A stretch of DNA of 36,932 nucleotides from Bacillus sp. SD075 (GCF_017355165.1 NZ_JADILK010000044.1:1-36932); one strand, 5' to 3'. Shown: positions 16,931 to 24,909, numbered from the stretch's first letter. Made by a program: numbers and translations. The notes: generated by a model not told the origin, from the letters alone.

Positions 16931-18610
16931 TCATAATTGGAACTTCTTAACCTGTTCAGTCAGCAGTTCTGCCGAAGATGCAAGTTCACTGGCATGATTC
17001 GTGATTTCATCCATTGAAGAGCTGGATTGCTGAGCGGAGGCGGAGACTTGTTCGATTCCTGCCGCGGACTCTTCAGAAAAGGCTGAGATATCTTCGATGG
17101 CCTGATTGATTTTCTTGCTATTTGTAGAAATATAGGTTAATTCTTCTGTAATATGCTGTATTTTCATTTCCATATTCCCGACAGAGTGATTGATTGTTTC
17201 AAAGGTCCGGCCTGTGAGCATGATCTGTTTTGTGCCTTCATCCACTTGTGAATAACCATCTTCCAGGGAATGGGCGACTGTTTTTGAACCTGTTTGAATG
17301 GCGGAGACAATATGGGTGATATCCCCAACGGAGTGTGTAACCTCTTCAGCGAGTTTCCGCACTTCATCGGCGACGACGGCAAAGCCCTTGCCATGTTCAC
17401 CAGCACGGGCAGCTTCTATGGCTGCATTCAGCGCCAATAGATTGGTTTGATTGGATATATCCTTGATGACCTGCACAAGCTGCGAAATTTGCTGTGATTG
17501 AGAATCGAGCCCTTTCACTTGCTCTACGGCATTTTTGACAATCCCATCAATACGTTGCATCTGTTGGACCGAATTACGCATTAAAGTGTTGCCCTCCTTG
17601 GTCAAGGAAAGGATTTCGGTTGAACTTTTAGCTGCATCCACTCCTTCTATGTGGGCCAGCTCGATCCTGCCGGTGAAATCATCCATTATGCGAACCATAT
17701 CAGCTGCCCGGTTGGCTTGTGATTCCGAACCTTCCGAAAGTTCATTCATCGTAGTCGCTATTTGTTTGCTGCCCTGCTGCAATTCGTTTGCTGATTGGGT
17801 AAGATCCTCGCTTTGATTGAAAACGGATTGCGATACAACGAGCATTTTTTCGATCGTATCACGAAGGTTTTTCTGCATTTGGTTGGCGGATACCGTTAAT
17901 TCGCCCAGTTCATCATATGACTTTTGCTCCAGGGGCTCATGATTCAGCTCTCCGTCAGCCACCATTTTCATCCTGTCCCTAATTTTAATGAGGGGAGTGG
18001 TAATGAGGTTGGCGGTAACAAGCGCCAGCAGAAGGCCGATTAGGACTGCCGCAATGGATATGATGATACTTGTCGTCCTAACCGATTTCCCGCTTGCGAT
18101 GACGGTTTCACCTGAAGCGACAATTAATTCCTCGCGTTCCGAAGCAAGCTCCTTGAAACCCTCCATCACTTCATTGCTGATTGGCGCCACTTCATTTTTG
18201 AGTATCTCTTTAGCGCGTTCTTCATTTCCATTTTCATATTGTGTAAATACCCGGTCTACAATCATCGTTCTCCAATCCACGCTTTTCTCGATCAATTCCT
18301 TTGCTTTATCAGAATCGCTTAGGGCTAGGAGCTCCTCCTGGATGACCTGGCTTTCTTCGGAATATTGTAAGAACCTTTCTTTATAACTCTCGTCACCATA
18401 TAGTATATAGGCTCGGGTGAATGCGGTTCTTTTTGCTAGGTTATATAGCAGCTTTTCGTCTTGGATAAGAAGCGGAAGTTCCTTTTCGATGATATCCTGG
18501 GAATATACCAGTGACTTGTTGCTGCTATAAATGTTGAATGCTCCTAAGATGATGCATAAAGATATGATGAGTGAAAATGCCACCATAACCTTTGCTTTAA
18601 TGCTCTTCAA
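16931..18610 (-). CDS. Methyl-accepting chemotaxis protein, four-helix sensor
   Basis: A chemoreceptor of about 559 residues. Helix 1 covers about residues 7-29 and helix 2 about 180-203; the 150 residues between are helical and fit the 4HB_MCP sensor rather than Cache. HAMP (about 204-257) and the cytoplasmic coiled coil follow, with the conserved tip [20 protein letters not shown]. The most likely start is TTG at 18610, eight bases after AAAGGGG. An in-frame GTG at 18643 lacks a site and would add 11 residues before the membrane helix. It carries its own terminator. The ligand is unknown. Confidence 0.92.
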   Translation of the reverse strand: MKSIKAKVMVAFSLIISLCIILGAFNIYSSNKSLVYSQDIIEKELPLLIQDEKLLYNLAKRTAFTRAYILYGDESYKERFLQYSEESQVIQEELLALSDSDKAKELIEKSVDWRTMIVDRVFTQYENGNEERAKEILKNEVAPISNEVMEGFKELASEREELIVASGETVIASGKSVRTTSIIISIAAVLIGLLLALVTANLITTPLIKIRDRMKMVADGELNHEPLEQKSYDELGELTVSANQMQKNLRDTIEKMLVVSQSVFNQSEDLTQSANELQQGSKQIATTMNELSEGSESQANRAADMVRIMDDFTGRIELAHIEGVDAAKSSTEILSLTKEGNTLMRNSVQQMQRIDGIVKNAVEQVKGLDSQSQQISQLVQVIKDISNQTNLLALNAAIEAARAGEHGKGFAVVADEVRKLAEEVTHSVGDITHIVSAIQTGSKTVAHSLEDGYSQVDEGTKQIMLTGRTFETINHSVGNMEMKIQHITEELTYISTNSKKINQAIEDISAFSEESAAGIEQVSASAQQSSSSMDEITNHASELASSAELLTEQVKKFQL

Positions 18611-18734
18611 ATTAATGGACCCCTTTATCGATATTTTATTCACTCTTTTTTATCGGTTAAAAAATGGGATGTTTGAGCACTGAAAAGATAACTGGATTTT
18701 CCAACAGGTCTACTATTCACCAAATATAAACATC

Positions 18735-18763
18735 TTGATTTCTTATCGTTTTCAAGTTACTAT
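18735..18763 (+). promoter_or_regulatory. Promoter of queCDE
   Basis: TTGATT at 18735-18740, a 17-base spacer, and TACTAT at 18758-18763. The same arrangement, with similar flanks, precedes the second riboswitch at 21914-21942, which supports the call. Transcription would start near 18770, just before the riboswitch. Confidence 0.6.
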
Positions 18764-18784
18764 TGACTTGGAAAAATATAATAT

Positions 18785-18833
18785 TCCGCATTAAGGCGGA
18801 AGAGGTTCTAGCTACCCTCTCAAAAAAACTAAG
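18785..18833 (+). ncRNA. PreQ1-I riboswitch, first copy
   Basis: The class I preQ1 aptamer occupies 18801-18833: stem AGAGG/CCTCT around the conserved loop TTCTAGCTAC, then an A-rich stretch and the ACTAA tail that forms the pseudoknot. A small stem (TCCGC/GCGGA, 18785-18800) directly precedes it. Bound preQ1 should hold the ACTAA tail and let the terminator at 18839-18870 form, turning off queCDE. Confidence 0.93.
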
Positions 18834-18838
18834 GAGAA

Positions 18839-18870
18839 ACAGTGCTCTATTCTTAGGGTGCTGTTTTTTT
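18839..18870 (+). terminator. Riboswitch-controlled terminator before queC
   Basis: ACAGTGCTC (18839-18847) pairs, with wobble pairs, to GGGTGCTGT (18856-18864), followed by T to 18870. The CTAAG of the aptamer tail (18829-18833) can instead pair with CTTAG (18852-18856), a plausible antiterminator. Confidence 0.85.
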
Positions 18871-18893
18871 CCGTAAAAAGGAGTTTTATAGAA

Positions 18894-19559
18894 ATGAAGA
18901 AGAAAGAAAAGGCAGTGGTTGTGTTTAGCGGAGGTCAGGACAGTACGACGTGCCTGTTCTGGGCATTGGAGAGATTTGAGGAAGTGGAAGCGGTGACGTT
19001 CGATTATAATCAGAGGCATAGCTTGGAAATCGAATGCGCTCAAAACATTGCCAAGGAATTGGGCGTGAACCATCATATCCTTGACATGTCGCTGCTGAAC
19101 CAACTGGCGCCGAATGCATTGACGAGAAGTGATATTGCAGTGACGGACGGAGAAGAAGGGGAATTGCCGTCGACGTTCGTACCAGGAAGGAATTTGCTGT
19201 TCCTTTCGTTTGCCGGAGTGCTGGCAAGTCAGATTGGCGCTAAACATATTGTCACCGGTGTCTGTGAAACGGATTTCAGCGGATATCCTGACTGCCGCGA
19301 TGTATTCATTAAATCGTTGAATGTGACACTGAACTTGTCTATGGACCAATCATTCGTGATTGATACGCCGCTAATGTGGCTTAATAAAGAGGAAACATGG
19401 GAGCTTGCCGATCAGCTTGGCGCATTCGACTTTGTCCGCGAAAAGACCCTGACTTGCTATAACGGAATCATCTCAGACGGCTGTGGAGGTTGTCCGGCAT
19501 GTAATCTGCGGAAAAAAGGACTGGATGACTATGTAAGCAGACGGAAGGTGCTTTCATGA
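18894..19559 (+). CDS. queC: 7-cyano-7-deazaguanine synthase QueC
   Basis: A 221-residue enzyme, close to the 219 of B. subtilis. It converts 7-carboxy-7-deazaguanine to preQ0 with ATP and ammonia. The ATP loop SGGQDS is at residues 12-17. The zinc site is formed by C188, C197, C200 and C203 in the C-terminal CYNG...CGGCPAC segment. The ATG at 18894 follows AAAGGAG by ten bases; an earlier in-frame start would lie inside the terminator. It overlaps queD by an ATGA and is controlled by the preQ1 riboswitch upstream. Confidence 0.96.
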   Translation: MKKKEKAVVVFSGGQDSTTCLFWALERFEEVEAVTFDYNQRHSLEIECAQNIAKELGVNHHILDMSLLNQLAPNALTRSDIAVTDGEEGELPSTFVPGRNLLFLSFAGVLASQIGAKHIVTGVCETDFSGYPDCRDVFIKSLNVTLNLSMDQSFVIDTPLMWLNKEETWELADQLGAFDFVREKTLTCYNGIISDGCGGCPACNLRKKGLDDYVSRRKVLS

Positions 19560-20029
19560 TGTACGGTTTTACTATAGTGGATAAACTCCAAAAAATAGAT
19601 GAAGATATTCAGCGCAGCGAATTGAAGTATACAAACAAGAGGGTTCTCGTGAGTAAGGAATTCACCTTTGATGCGGCGCACCATCTTCATGACTATGAAG
19701 GAAAATGCAAGAACCTGCATGGTCACACGTATAAGGTTATTTTCGGATTGAGCGGGTATACAGATTCACGGGGATTGATGATAGATTTTGGGGACATCAA
19801 GAATATATGGAAAAATGAAATTGAAATCCACCTGGATCATCGTTATTTGAATGAAACCCTGCCGCTCATGAATACAACGGCAGAAAATATGGTTGTCTGG
19901 ATCTATGAAAAAATGGCCGAAGCCCTTTCATTAAAAGAATATGAGGGTGCTAGAGTCGAATTTGTTCGACTATACGAAACGCCGACAAGTTATGCCGAAG
20001 CCAGACGGGAGTGGATGGAAAGTGAGTAA
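19556..20029 (+). CDS. queD: 6-carboxy-tetrahydropterin synthase QueD
   Basis: A 157-residue enzyme that makes 6-carboxy-5,6,7,8-tetrahydropterin from dihydroneopterin triphosphate, the first committed step to queuosine. The zinc-binding histidines are visible at DAAHHL (H42 or H43) and NLHGHTY (H55, H57), with catalytic C51 in [17 protein letters not shown] and YETPTSYAE are the other active-site blocks. It has about 30 residues before the core strand. The start overlaps the queC stop by four bases, and the end overlaps queE by eight bases, so the three are translationally coupled. Confidence 0.95.
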   Translation: MMYGFTIVDKLQKIDEDIQRSELKYTNKRVLVSKEFTFDAAHHLHDYEGKCKNLHGHTYKVIFGLSGYTDSRGLMIDFGDIKNIWKNEIEIHLDHRYLNETLPLMNTTAENMVVWIYEKMAEALSLKEYEGARVEFVRLYETPTSYAEARREWMESE

Positions 20030-20753
20030 ACTACTCCCAGTAATGGAAATCTTCGGTCCGACCATCCAAGGAGAGGGAATGGTCATTGGTCAAAAAACCA
20101 TGTTCGTTCGGACGGCCGGCTGCGATTATTCCTGTGCCTGGTGTGATTCCGCATTTACTTGGGATGGCACCGGTAAGGAAGATACCGTCCAGATGACTGC
20201 CGAAGAAATATGGGCTGAGCTGAAGCGAATTGGGGGTTCCGGGTTTTCTTTCGTGACGATATCAGGCGGAAACCCGGCACTGCTGAGAAACCTAAACGGC
20301 TTGATAGCGATCTTACATGAGAATAAAATGAAAATAGGTGTCGAAACACAAGGGAGCCGATGGCAGGATTGGTTTCCCGATATTGATGAACTGACTATTT
20401 CACCTAAGCCGCCGAGCTCTGGAATGAACACGGACTTTACGGTGCTCGACGACATCATCTCGAACCTTGCCGATCGAAATCCTGAAAACCATGTCTCATT
20501 GAAGATCGTCGTCTTTAACGAGGAAGACTATCAATATGCCAAACATGTACATGGGCGTTACCCGGATATTCCTTTTTACCTGCAGGTGGGGAATGACGAC
20601 AGCAGGACGGCGGATGATCGCCAATTGATCAGCGGTCTTTTGAAGAAGTACGAAGAGTTAATTGATAAAGTGATAGCAGATGATGAATTGAATGATGTGA
20701 AAGTGCTGCCTCAGCTGCATACCTATATATGGGGTAACAAGCGGGGCGTGTAA
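20022..20753 (+). CDS. queE: 7-carboxy-7-deazaguanine synthase QueE
   Basis: A 243-residue radical SAM enzyme that converts 6-carboxy-tetrahydropterin to 7-carboxy-7-deazaguanine. The cluster-binding cysteines form C-x3-C-x2-C at 34, 38 and 41 (GCDYSCAWCDS). VMEIFGPTIQGEG is the usual N-terminal block. The GTG at 20022 gives the expected start ([12 protein letters not shown]); the longer frame would run deep into queD. Together with queC and queD it makes preQ0; queF, which reduces preQ0 to preQ1, is not in this window. Confidence 0.95.
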   Translation: MSKLLPVMEIFGPTIQGEGMVIGQKTMFVRTAGCDYSCAWCDSAFTWDGTGKEDTVQMTAEEIWAELKRIGGSGFSFVTISGGNPALLRNLNGLIAILHENKMKIGVETQGSRWQDWFPDIDELTISPKPPSSGMNTDFTVLDDIISNLADRNPENHVSLKIVVFNEEDYQYAKHVHGRYPDIPFYLQVGNDDSRTADDRQLISGLLKKYEELIDKVIADDELNDVKVLPQLHTYIWGNKRGV

Positions 20754-20769
20754 AGAAAAGGGAGAAGGA

Positions 20770-20800
20770 GGCAGTGTGATGTTTAATCACGCTGCCTTTT
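20770..20800 (+). terminator. Terminator of queCDE
   Basis: An 11-bp stem (20770-20780 with 20786-20796, one G-T pair) followed by TTTT. It closes the queuosine operon. Confidence 0.75.
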
Positions 20801-20807
20801 AAGCTTA

Positions 20808-21155
20808 TTACAACTTTTGAATGTGTGTAGCTTTAAAGGATGATGTGTATTTAAGGCCGTACCCGAATAAGCGATCCATTCCAATATGCGCGGACCAAAT
20901 TAAACCGATCATCATCAATGCATCCGACTTTAGAAGGATTGCAAGCGAAATCATGAAGATGGTCAGGATATAAGTATGAAATAAGTTATAAACCATTGAT
21001 CCAATCCGATCATTGATCAAATAGGCCAGCATGGAAACATCAGGGGATAAAATCAATAAAAGGAAAATCAACCAGCTGAATTCATACAACGAATAGATGT
21101 AAATCATCGCAAAAAGAACCATGAGTCCTTCAATATGAAGGATTTTCTTTACCAT
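20808..21155 (-). CDS. DUF4260 family membrane protein
   Basis: About 115 residues with three or four membrane helices and the C-terminal GMDRLFGYGLKY typical of DUF4260. The function of the family is not known. The start at 21155 follows GGGAGG by seven bases; an in-frame ATG 15 bases earlier lacks spacing. It lies 52 bases after the tetR gene on the same strand. A perfect palindrome identical in core to the one before tetR sits between them, so this gene is very likely the regulator's target. Confidence 0.78.
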   Translation of the reverse strand: MVKKILHIEGLMVLFAMIYIYSLYEFSWLIFLLLILSPDVSMLAYLINDRIGSMVYNLFHTYILTIFMISLAILLKSDALMMIGLIWSAHIGMDRLFGYGLKYTSSFKATHIQKL

Positions 21156-21176
21156 TTTAAAACCTCCCAAAATTTA

Positions 21177-21193
21177 ATTGACCACTGGTCAAT
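21177..21193. promoter_or_regulatory. TetR operator before DUF4260 gene
   Basis: A perfect 17-bp palindrome centred on C21185 (core TTGACCACTGGTCAA). It is nearly the same as the site at 21796-21812. It lies 22 bases upstream of the DUF4260 start. Confidence 0.8.
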
Positions 21194-21207
21194 GACGTTG
21201 AAAAAAA

Positions 21208-21777
21208 TTATATGATGTTTCTGATGATATTTTTAACATGAAAATAAGCTAAACCTTTTACATCTTGATAAGATAGTTCAGAATTAATATAAAAAGTTAT
21301 GAATCCATGAAGAGAAAGAAAAATCGACCAAATGGATGCAGGATTCAGTTTGTTGTCCGTTAGGTCCGTCAGGGACTGGATCAGCTTTTCATATGTTTTA
21401 TTAGAATCAAATTGAAGTAACTGCTGAATTTCTTTTTCCTTCGATAAAAACATGATGGAATAATGATTCTGTTGGGTTAAACCGAACTCTAAGAAACACA
21501 ATAAAATCTTTTCCATTTTTATAGAAGAGTCATTTTCAGACATGATGATATCATCGATGAAAGCATTTAAAACGGAAAAATCCGTTTTCACCAAACTATA
21601 GAAGATTTCTGCCTTATTTTTAAAATGATAATAAAGGGCTCCATGGCTGCAATCCAATGATTTAGCCAATTGCCTCATTGAGACATTCGAATACCCTAAC
21701 GTTGCAAAAAGGTTTCTAGCTTCATTCAAAACCATGTCCCGGGACAATTCTTTACCTGCCGATTTCCTTGGCGACAT
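21208..21777 (-). CDS. TetR family transcriptional regulator
   Basis: A 189-residue repressor. The helix-turn-helix is in residues about 14-58 (VSMRQLAKSLDCSHGALYYHFKNKAEIF, the family signature). The rest is the helical ligand-binding and dimer domain, not recognisable as to ligand. A GGGGGT site precedes the ATG by about seven bases. It probably represses itself and the DUF4260 gene through the two matched palindromes. It sits between queCDE and the queuosine transporter but has no evident link to queuosine. Confidence 0.9.
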   Translation of the reverse strand: MSPRKSAGKELSRDMVLNEARNLFATLGYSNVSMRQLAKSLDCSHGALYYHFKNKAEIFYSLVKTDFSVLNAFIDDIIMSENDSSIKMEKILLCFLEFGLTQQNHYSIMFLSKEKEIQQLLQFDSNKTYEKLIQSLTDLTDNKLNPASIWSIFLSLHGFITFYINSELSYQDVKGLAYFHVKNIIRNII

Positions 21778-21795
21778 CTTGACACCCCCTTATTT

Positions 21796-21812
21796 ATTGA
21801 CCACTGGTTAAT
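21796..21812. promoter_or_regulatory. TetR operator before tetR gene
   Basis: A 17-bp palindrome with one mismatch (core TTGACCACTGGTTAA). It lies just downstream of the tetR -10 hexamer, where a bound repressor would block transcription. Confidence 0.8.
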
Positions 21813-21816
21813 TAGG

Positions 21817-21845
21817 ATGTTAACTTACTGATTTTCATTTGTCAA
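21817..21845 (-). promoter_or_regulatory. Promoter of tetR gene
   Basis: On the minus strand TTGACA (21845-21840), a 17-base spacer, and TAACAT (21822-21817). The operator lies directly after it. Confidence 0.7.
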
Positions 21846-21913
21846 TTATTAAATCATATCATTAAGTACTGTTTTTATAGAGGAACTTTACCATTTGGCC
21901 GTATTGAAACTTC

Positions 21914-21942
21914 TTGATTTCCAATCGCTTTCAAGATACGAT
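21914..21942 (+). promoter_or_regulatory. Promoter of queuosine transporter operon
   Basis: TTGATT (21914-21919), 17 bases, TACGAT (21937-21942). The hexamers, spacing and much of the spacer match the queC promoter. Confidence 0.6.
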
Positions 21943-21960
21943 AAATAAGGAAAATGATAA

Positions 21961-22007
21961 TCCGCTCGGGCGGAAGAGGTTCTAGCTACCCTCTCAAAAA
22001 AACTAAG
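21961..22007 (+). ncRNA. PreQ1-I riboswitch, second copy
   Basis: The aptamer at 21975-22007 is identical to the first copy over its 33 bases. The preceding TCCGC/GCGGA stem (21961-21974) is kept, but its loop differs (TCGG against ATTAAG). It should shut off import when preQ1 is plentiful. Confidence 0.93.
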
Positions 22008-22011
22008 GAGA

Positions 22012-22041
22012 ACAGTGCTCTTTCTTAGGGTACTGTTTTTT
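22012..22041 (+). terminator. Riboswitch-controlled terminator before transporter
   Basis: ACAGTGCTC (22012-22020) pairs with GGGTACTGT (22028-22036), followed by a T run. It is the counterpart of the queC terminator. Confidence 0.85.
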
Positions 22042-22062
22042 CTGTATAAGGAGAATTAAGAA

Positions 22063-22605
22063 ATGTTAAGAATTATATTGTATTTAGTATCCATCATTAC
22101 GGCGAATGTGGTTACAGCAGCTTTTGAGCCATTACACTTTGGCATGTTCATCATTCCGATGGGTACGTTGCTCATAGGGGGAACCTTCATCTTTCGAGAC
22201 CTGGTCCAGAATAAATTTGGCCGCGTCAATACCTATATATGTATCGTCACTGCACTTATTTTATCTGCGTGTGTATCATTCTTATTAGGGGATACGTTAC
22301 TGATCGTATTTGCTTCCGCATTATCGTTCGTGGTCGCAGAAACAGCGGATACGGAAATATATACCCGTTTAAAGCTCCCGATGAGTTGGAGGGTGTTTTA
22401 CAGCGGGATCGTTGGAGGATTTTTCGATTCGGTGATATTTGTCGTGATTGGCCTAAGTCCACTGGGTGCCAATATATTGCCATGGGAAGCAGTGCCCGCT
22501 GCGGTTATCGGCCAAATCATCGTTAAAACCATCATTCAGTCAATCGGTGCCGTACTATTGGGTCGAATCAACGTAGAATTGGAGAAACGTGTAGTCTCCA
22601 GTTAA
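22063..22605 (+). CDS. Queuosine precursor transporter (VUT/YhhQ family)
   Basis: A 180-residue, six-helix membrane protein of the VUT family (DUF165, E. coli YhhQ), which imports preQ0/preQ1. Recognisable blocks are the early GTLLIGGTFIFRDLVQNKFG and the middle VVAETADTEIYTRLK, both typical of the family. AAGGAG lies nine bases before the ATG. The preQ1 riboswitch upstream supports the substrate assignment. It is followed after 21 bases by a small Cys-rich gene, apparently in the same transcript. With queCDE nearby, the cell can both make and salvage the precursor. Confidence 0.92.
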   Translation: MLRIILYLVSIITANVVTAAFEPLHFGMFIIPMGTLLIGGTFIFRDLVQNKFGRVNTYICIVTALILSACVSFLLGDTLLIVFASALSFVVAETADTEIYTRLKLPMSWRVFYSGIVGGFFDSVIFVVIGLSPLGANILPWEAVPAAVIGQIIVKTIIQSIGAVLLGRINVELEKRVVSS

Positions 22606-22626
22606 ATGCTAGGAGGGATGCACTCG

Positions 22627-22776
22627 ATGGATGGAACTTCAAAAAAGAAAGATAAATGCTATTGCCTCGAAGCCTTTCGTGAAAAATATGGCCCGCATGT
22701 TCAAGGGGAATGTATGAAGCTCTCCTGTGCCAATTATCGCAAGCATAATGGAATAGACAAAAAAGGACCTAATTAG
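22627..22776 (+). CDS. Small Cys-rich protein in the queuosine transporter operon
   Basis: A 49-residue protein with four cysteines (C11, C13, C29, C34) and two histidines (H24, H40), arranged C-x-C ... C-x4-C, suggesting a metal site. The start follows a strong AGGAGGG site by about ten bases. The gene begins 21 bases after the transporter stop, and its stop codon lies inside the operon terminator. I do not recognise a family. Its position under the preQ1 riboswitch suggests a role linked to queuosine precursors or the metals their enzymes need, but that is inference. Confidence 0.7.
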   Translation: MDGTSKKKDKCYCLEAFREKYGPHVQGECMKLSCANYRKHNGIDKKGPN

Positions 22777-22786
22777 GTCCTTTTTT
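22759..22786. terminator. Bidirectional terminator overlapping a stop codon
   Basis: A perfect 28-base palindrome with A6 and T6 ends around GGACCTAATTAGGTCC. It includes the TAG of the Cys-rich gene. Confidence 0.88.
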
Positions 22787-22880
22787 GCGTGATTGAAGTA
22801 AGGCGCGAGTAAACGTGCTGAATCATGGTCCCAGTATGATATCACGAATAAACAGTTCGAATTCATGGGTAAATAGCAAA

Positions 22881-22926
22881 AAAAGCTACCTGCGCCGTTC
22901 CATTAAGGGGGGGCAGGTAGCTTTTT
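22881..22926. terminator. Terminator, probably bidirectional
   Basis: AAAAGCTACCTGC (22881-22893) pairs with GCAGGTAGCTTTT (22913-22925), with A and T runs outside. It lies just past the PadR gene on the minus strand. Confidence 0.8.
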
Positions 22927-22933
22927 ATTTTGT

Positions 22934-23254
22934 TTAGAATTGCTCTGCGCTTTTTCGAACTAATTTTTCCAGGAAGAAAAAGCATTCTCTTTTCCGGTCA
23001 AGTTCGATTTGTCCATTTTTGGTGACATGATAATATTTTCTGCTGCCTGACTCTGACTCTTTCCAATGGCCTTTTATGAATTCTTTTTTTTCTAACCGTT
23101 TAAGGGCGGAGTAGAGGGTGCCTTCGCTTATTTGATATTTGCCCATGCTCATTTCCTTCAAGATCTTCGTGATTTCATAGCCGTATAGCTTTTTTTGTGA
23201 AAGGAGTGAAAGCAAAAGGAGGTCAATGCTTCCCTTCATTAGTTCTTTATCCAA
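22934..23254 (-). CDS. PadR family transcriptional regulator
   Basis: About 106 residues with the PadR winged helix: MKGSIDLLLLSLLSQKKLYGYEI at the N-terminus and EGTLYSALKRLEKKEFI as the recognition region. The C-terminal helix (ECFFFLEKLVRK) would form the dimer. The preferred start is TTG at 23254, nine bases after AAGGAGG; upstream in-frame starts lack a site. PadR proteins usually repress a transporter or stress gene next to them. No such gene lies in the same operon here, so it may act on itself or elsewhere. Confidence 0.85.
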   Translation of the reverse strand: MDKELMKGSIDLLLLSLLSQKKLYGYEITKILKEMSMGKYQISEGTLYSALKRLEKKEFIKGHWKESESGSRKYYHVTKNGQIELDRKRECFFFLEKLVRKSAEQF

Positions 23255-23287
23255 ATAAATTCTCCTCCTTTTCATTTTTAAAGTGTA

Positions 23288-23305
23288 ATACGTTGTACAT
23301 CGTAT
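23288..23305. promoter_or_regulatory. Palindrome upstream of padR gene, likely operator
   Basis: ATACG-T-TGTACA-T-CGTAT is an 18-base palindrome broken at one symmetric pair. It lies about 34 bases upstream of the start of the PadR gene and holds the TGTACA core. Self-regulation is inferred from position. Confidence 0.6.
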
Positions 23306-23564
23306 CACAAGGTGCATTTTACTTTTCTTAAAAAAAATGGTTAAATGACGATTGCTAAATAAATTTAATCATAGTAAAATGTGCTTCGGAACGGATGAGT
23401 TGTGAAGAGTGTGTTAAGGATACTATATACACGATTTAATTGTTTTAATGAAAATACGGAATAGGATAGAAGAATCCCTACTCAAGGGGTATTAATTGAT
23501 TTTTTTTCAAAAATCATATAGATTCTATTTATCAACAAGAGCAGAGAAAGAAGGTCCTAGATAG

Positions 23565-24311
23565 ATGAAAGTGAAAGCACCTGAGTCATTCACATACAGA
23601 GGTGGAAAAAGAGCTGTCCTTTTACTTCACGGGTTTACCGGAAGTACAGGAGATATGAAGAAATTGGGGAAATACTTGAATGATCTCGACTATACTTGCC
23701 ACGGACCTCTTTATAGAGGGCATGGATTGTCTGGTGAGGAACTCGTTAAGACTGGTCCAAAGGAATGGTGGGAAGATGTAGTTAATGGCTATAAATTCCT
23801 TAAAGAAGAAGGCTATGAGGAAATTGCAGTTGTAGGAATTTCTTTAGGAGGAGTATTCTCATTAAAAGTGGGAATTGAATTGCCAGTAACAGGGGTAGTT
23901 TCAATGTGCGCTCCGACACAAGGGAAAAGTATCGATCGACAAAAGAACCGCTTGCTCAATTATGCACAGGCTTATAAGAAGTTTGAGGGCAAAGATGCAG
24001 ACCAAATTGCTGCAGAAGTGAAGCTCCTGGAAGAAGAGCCTATGCCTCAACTAAAAGATGTGTTGAATATTATAAATGAGACAGGTGAAAATTTAGATTT
24101 AATCACATCACCAACTCTTGTTTTACAAGGGCGCTTGGATGATCCAGACTATACGGAGAGTGCTTCAGCGATTTACAATGAAGTTGATACGCAGCATAAA
24201 CACTTGATCTGGTATGAAAAGTCCGGTCATATTATCACATTGGGTAAGGAACGTGAACAGGTGTATGAGGATGTGTATAAGTTCTTAAATACACTGAATT
24301 GGTCGGAGTAA
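23565..24311 (+). CDS. Carboxylesterase, Est30/YvaK-like alpha/beta hydrolase
   Basis: A 248-residue cytoplasmic esterase of the Est30 family. The catalytic triad is readable as S93 in GISLGG, D192 in GRLDDPDY and H222 in KSGHIITL, nearly the numbering of Geobacillus Est30 (S94, D193, H223). The oxyanion region is LLHGFTGS (20-27). It cleaves short-chain esters; the natural substrate is unknown. The B. subtilis homolog YvaK sits between secG and rnr, but this copy stands alone, so it may be a paralog. A GAAGG site precedes the ATG by about ten bases. Confidence 0.9.
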   Translation: MKVKAPESFTYRGGKRAVLLLHGFTGSTGDMKKLGKYLNDLDYTCHGPLYRGHGLSGEELVKTGPKEWWEDVVNGYKFLKEEGYEEIAVVGISLGGVFSLKVGIELPVTGVVSMCAPTQGKSIDRQKNRLLNYAQAYKKFEGKDADQIAAEVKLLEEEPMPQLKDVLNIINETGENLDLITSPTLVLQGRLDDPDYTESASAIYNEVDTQHKHLIWYEKSGHIITLGKEREQVYEDVYKFLNTLNWSE

Positions 24312-24398
24312 TAAGCGAGTTTTCTTGAAAAAGACCACCGGTTATCATATTATCCCCTTAAAGTTAAATGTGTAAAATGTCCACATTCATATGCGGGT

Positions 24399-24443
24399 TC
24401 AGACTGTAGACAAACTCGATGAAAATCGAGTTTGTCTATTTTT
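24399..24443 (+). terminator. Repeat-derived hairpin, likely terminator
   Basis: A perfect 14-bp stem (24407-24420 with 24425-24438), GAAA loop, then TTTTTAT. The sequence around it (CAGACTGTAGACAAACTCGA) resembles 15799-15836, so the hairpin belongs to a repeat family. It lies about 95 bases past the esterase stop. Confidence 0.6.
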
Positions 24444-24462
24444 ATGAGTTGTACAATTTGGC

Positions 24463-24543
24463 CGTTGATTGGAACGGAAGGCACTCGCTTTCCGCGGGCG
24501 GTAGGGCAGCCTCCTCGCTTTCGCCTGCGTGTCTCCCCTAGAC
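24463..24543. repeat. GC-rich dispersed repeat fragment
   Basis: This GC-rich stretch starts GTTGATTGGAACGGAAGGC and includes CTTTCCGCGGGCGG. I recognise this as the type of repeat that is common between genes in Bacillaceae genomes. Only part of the usual element seems present. No other copy of this exact type lies in the window. Confidence 0.55.
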
Positions 24544-24778
24544 AAAAAAATCCATAGAAAATTCGCGTCCTTATTTCCTATAAAAGAGATGTAATAGTTA
24601 GTATGATGAATTGAAACAAGGATTATCACGACTGGGAAGTCCTAATTTAAAGACCTCTATAGATGGGACGGCTATATTCAAGCCACCTCCTTCATACGTA
24701 TTATCCAACGATGGACCCTTGAAAACTTTCTTAACCGTTTTCTAAAAATTTATATTAATATAACAACTTTGAAACGTA

Positions 24779-24807
24779 TTGTAATTAAAAATAAACTGAT
24801 TTAAAAT
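24779..24807 (+). promoter_or_regulatory. Promoter of nupG-type gene
   Basis: TTGTAA (24779-24784), 17 bases, TAAAAT (24802-24807). It lies 34 bases before the riboswitch aptamer. Confidence 0.6.
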
Positions 24808-24841
24808 GATATCTTTCCTGAGAAATTTATTTATAAAATAT

Positions 24842-24909
24842 CCTTGTATAATATCAGTAATGATGGTCTGATAGTTTCTACCTGGCAGCCGTAATGCCGG
24901 ACTACAAGG
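24842..24909 (+). ncRNA. Guanine riboswitch (purine class)
   Basis: P1 pairs CCTTGTA (24842-24848) with TACAAGG (24903-24909). The conserved joints TATAAT, GTTTCTACC and GGACTAC are present. The base before P1 on the 3-prime side is C, the guanine-specific choice. P2 is ATCAG/CTGAT and P3 is CTGGCA/TGCCGG. A long terminator follows at 24991-25051. Guanine binding should end transcription of the nucleoside transporter. Confidence 0.93.

Noticed and set aside
18717..19349. 210-codon minus-strand frame
   Set aside because: It lies opposite queC and the preQ1 riboswitch, both of which are certain; it is an antisense shadow.
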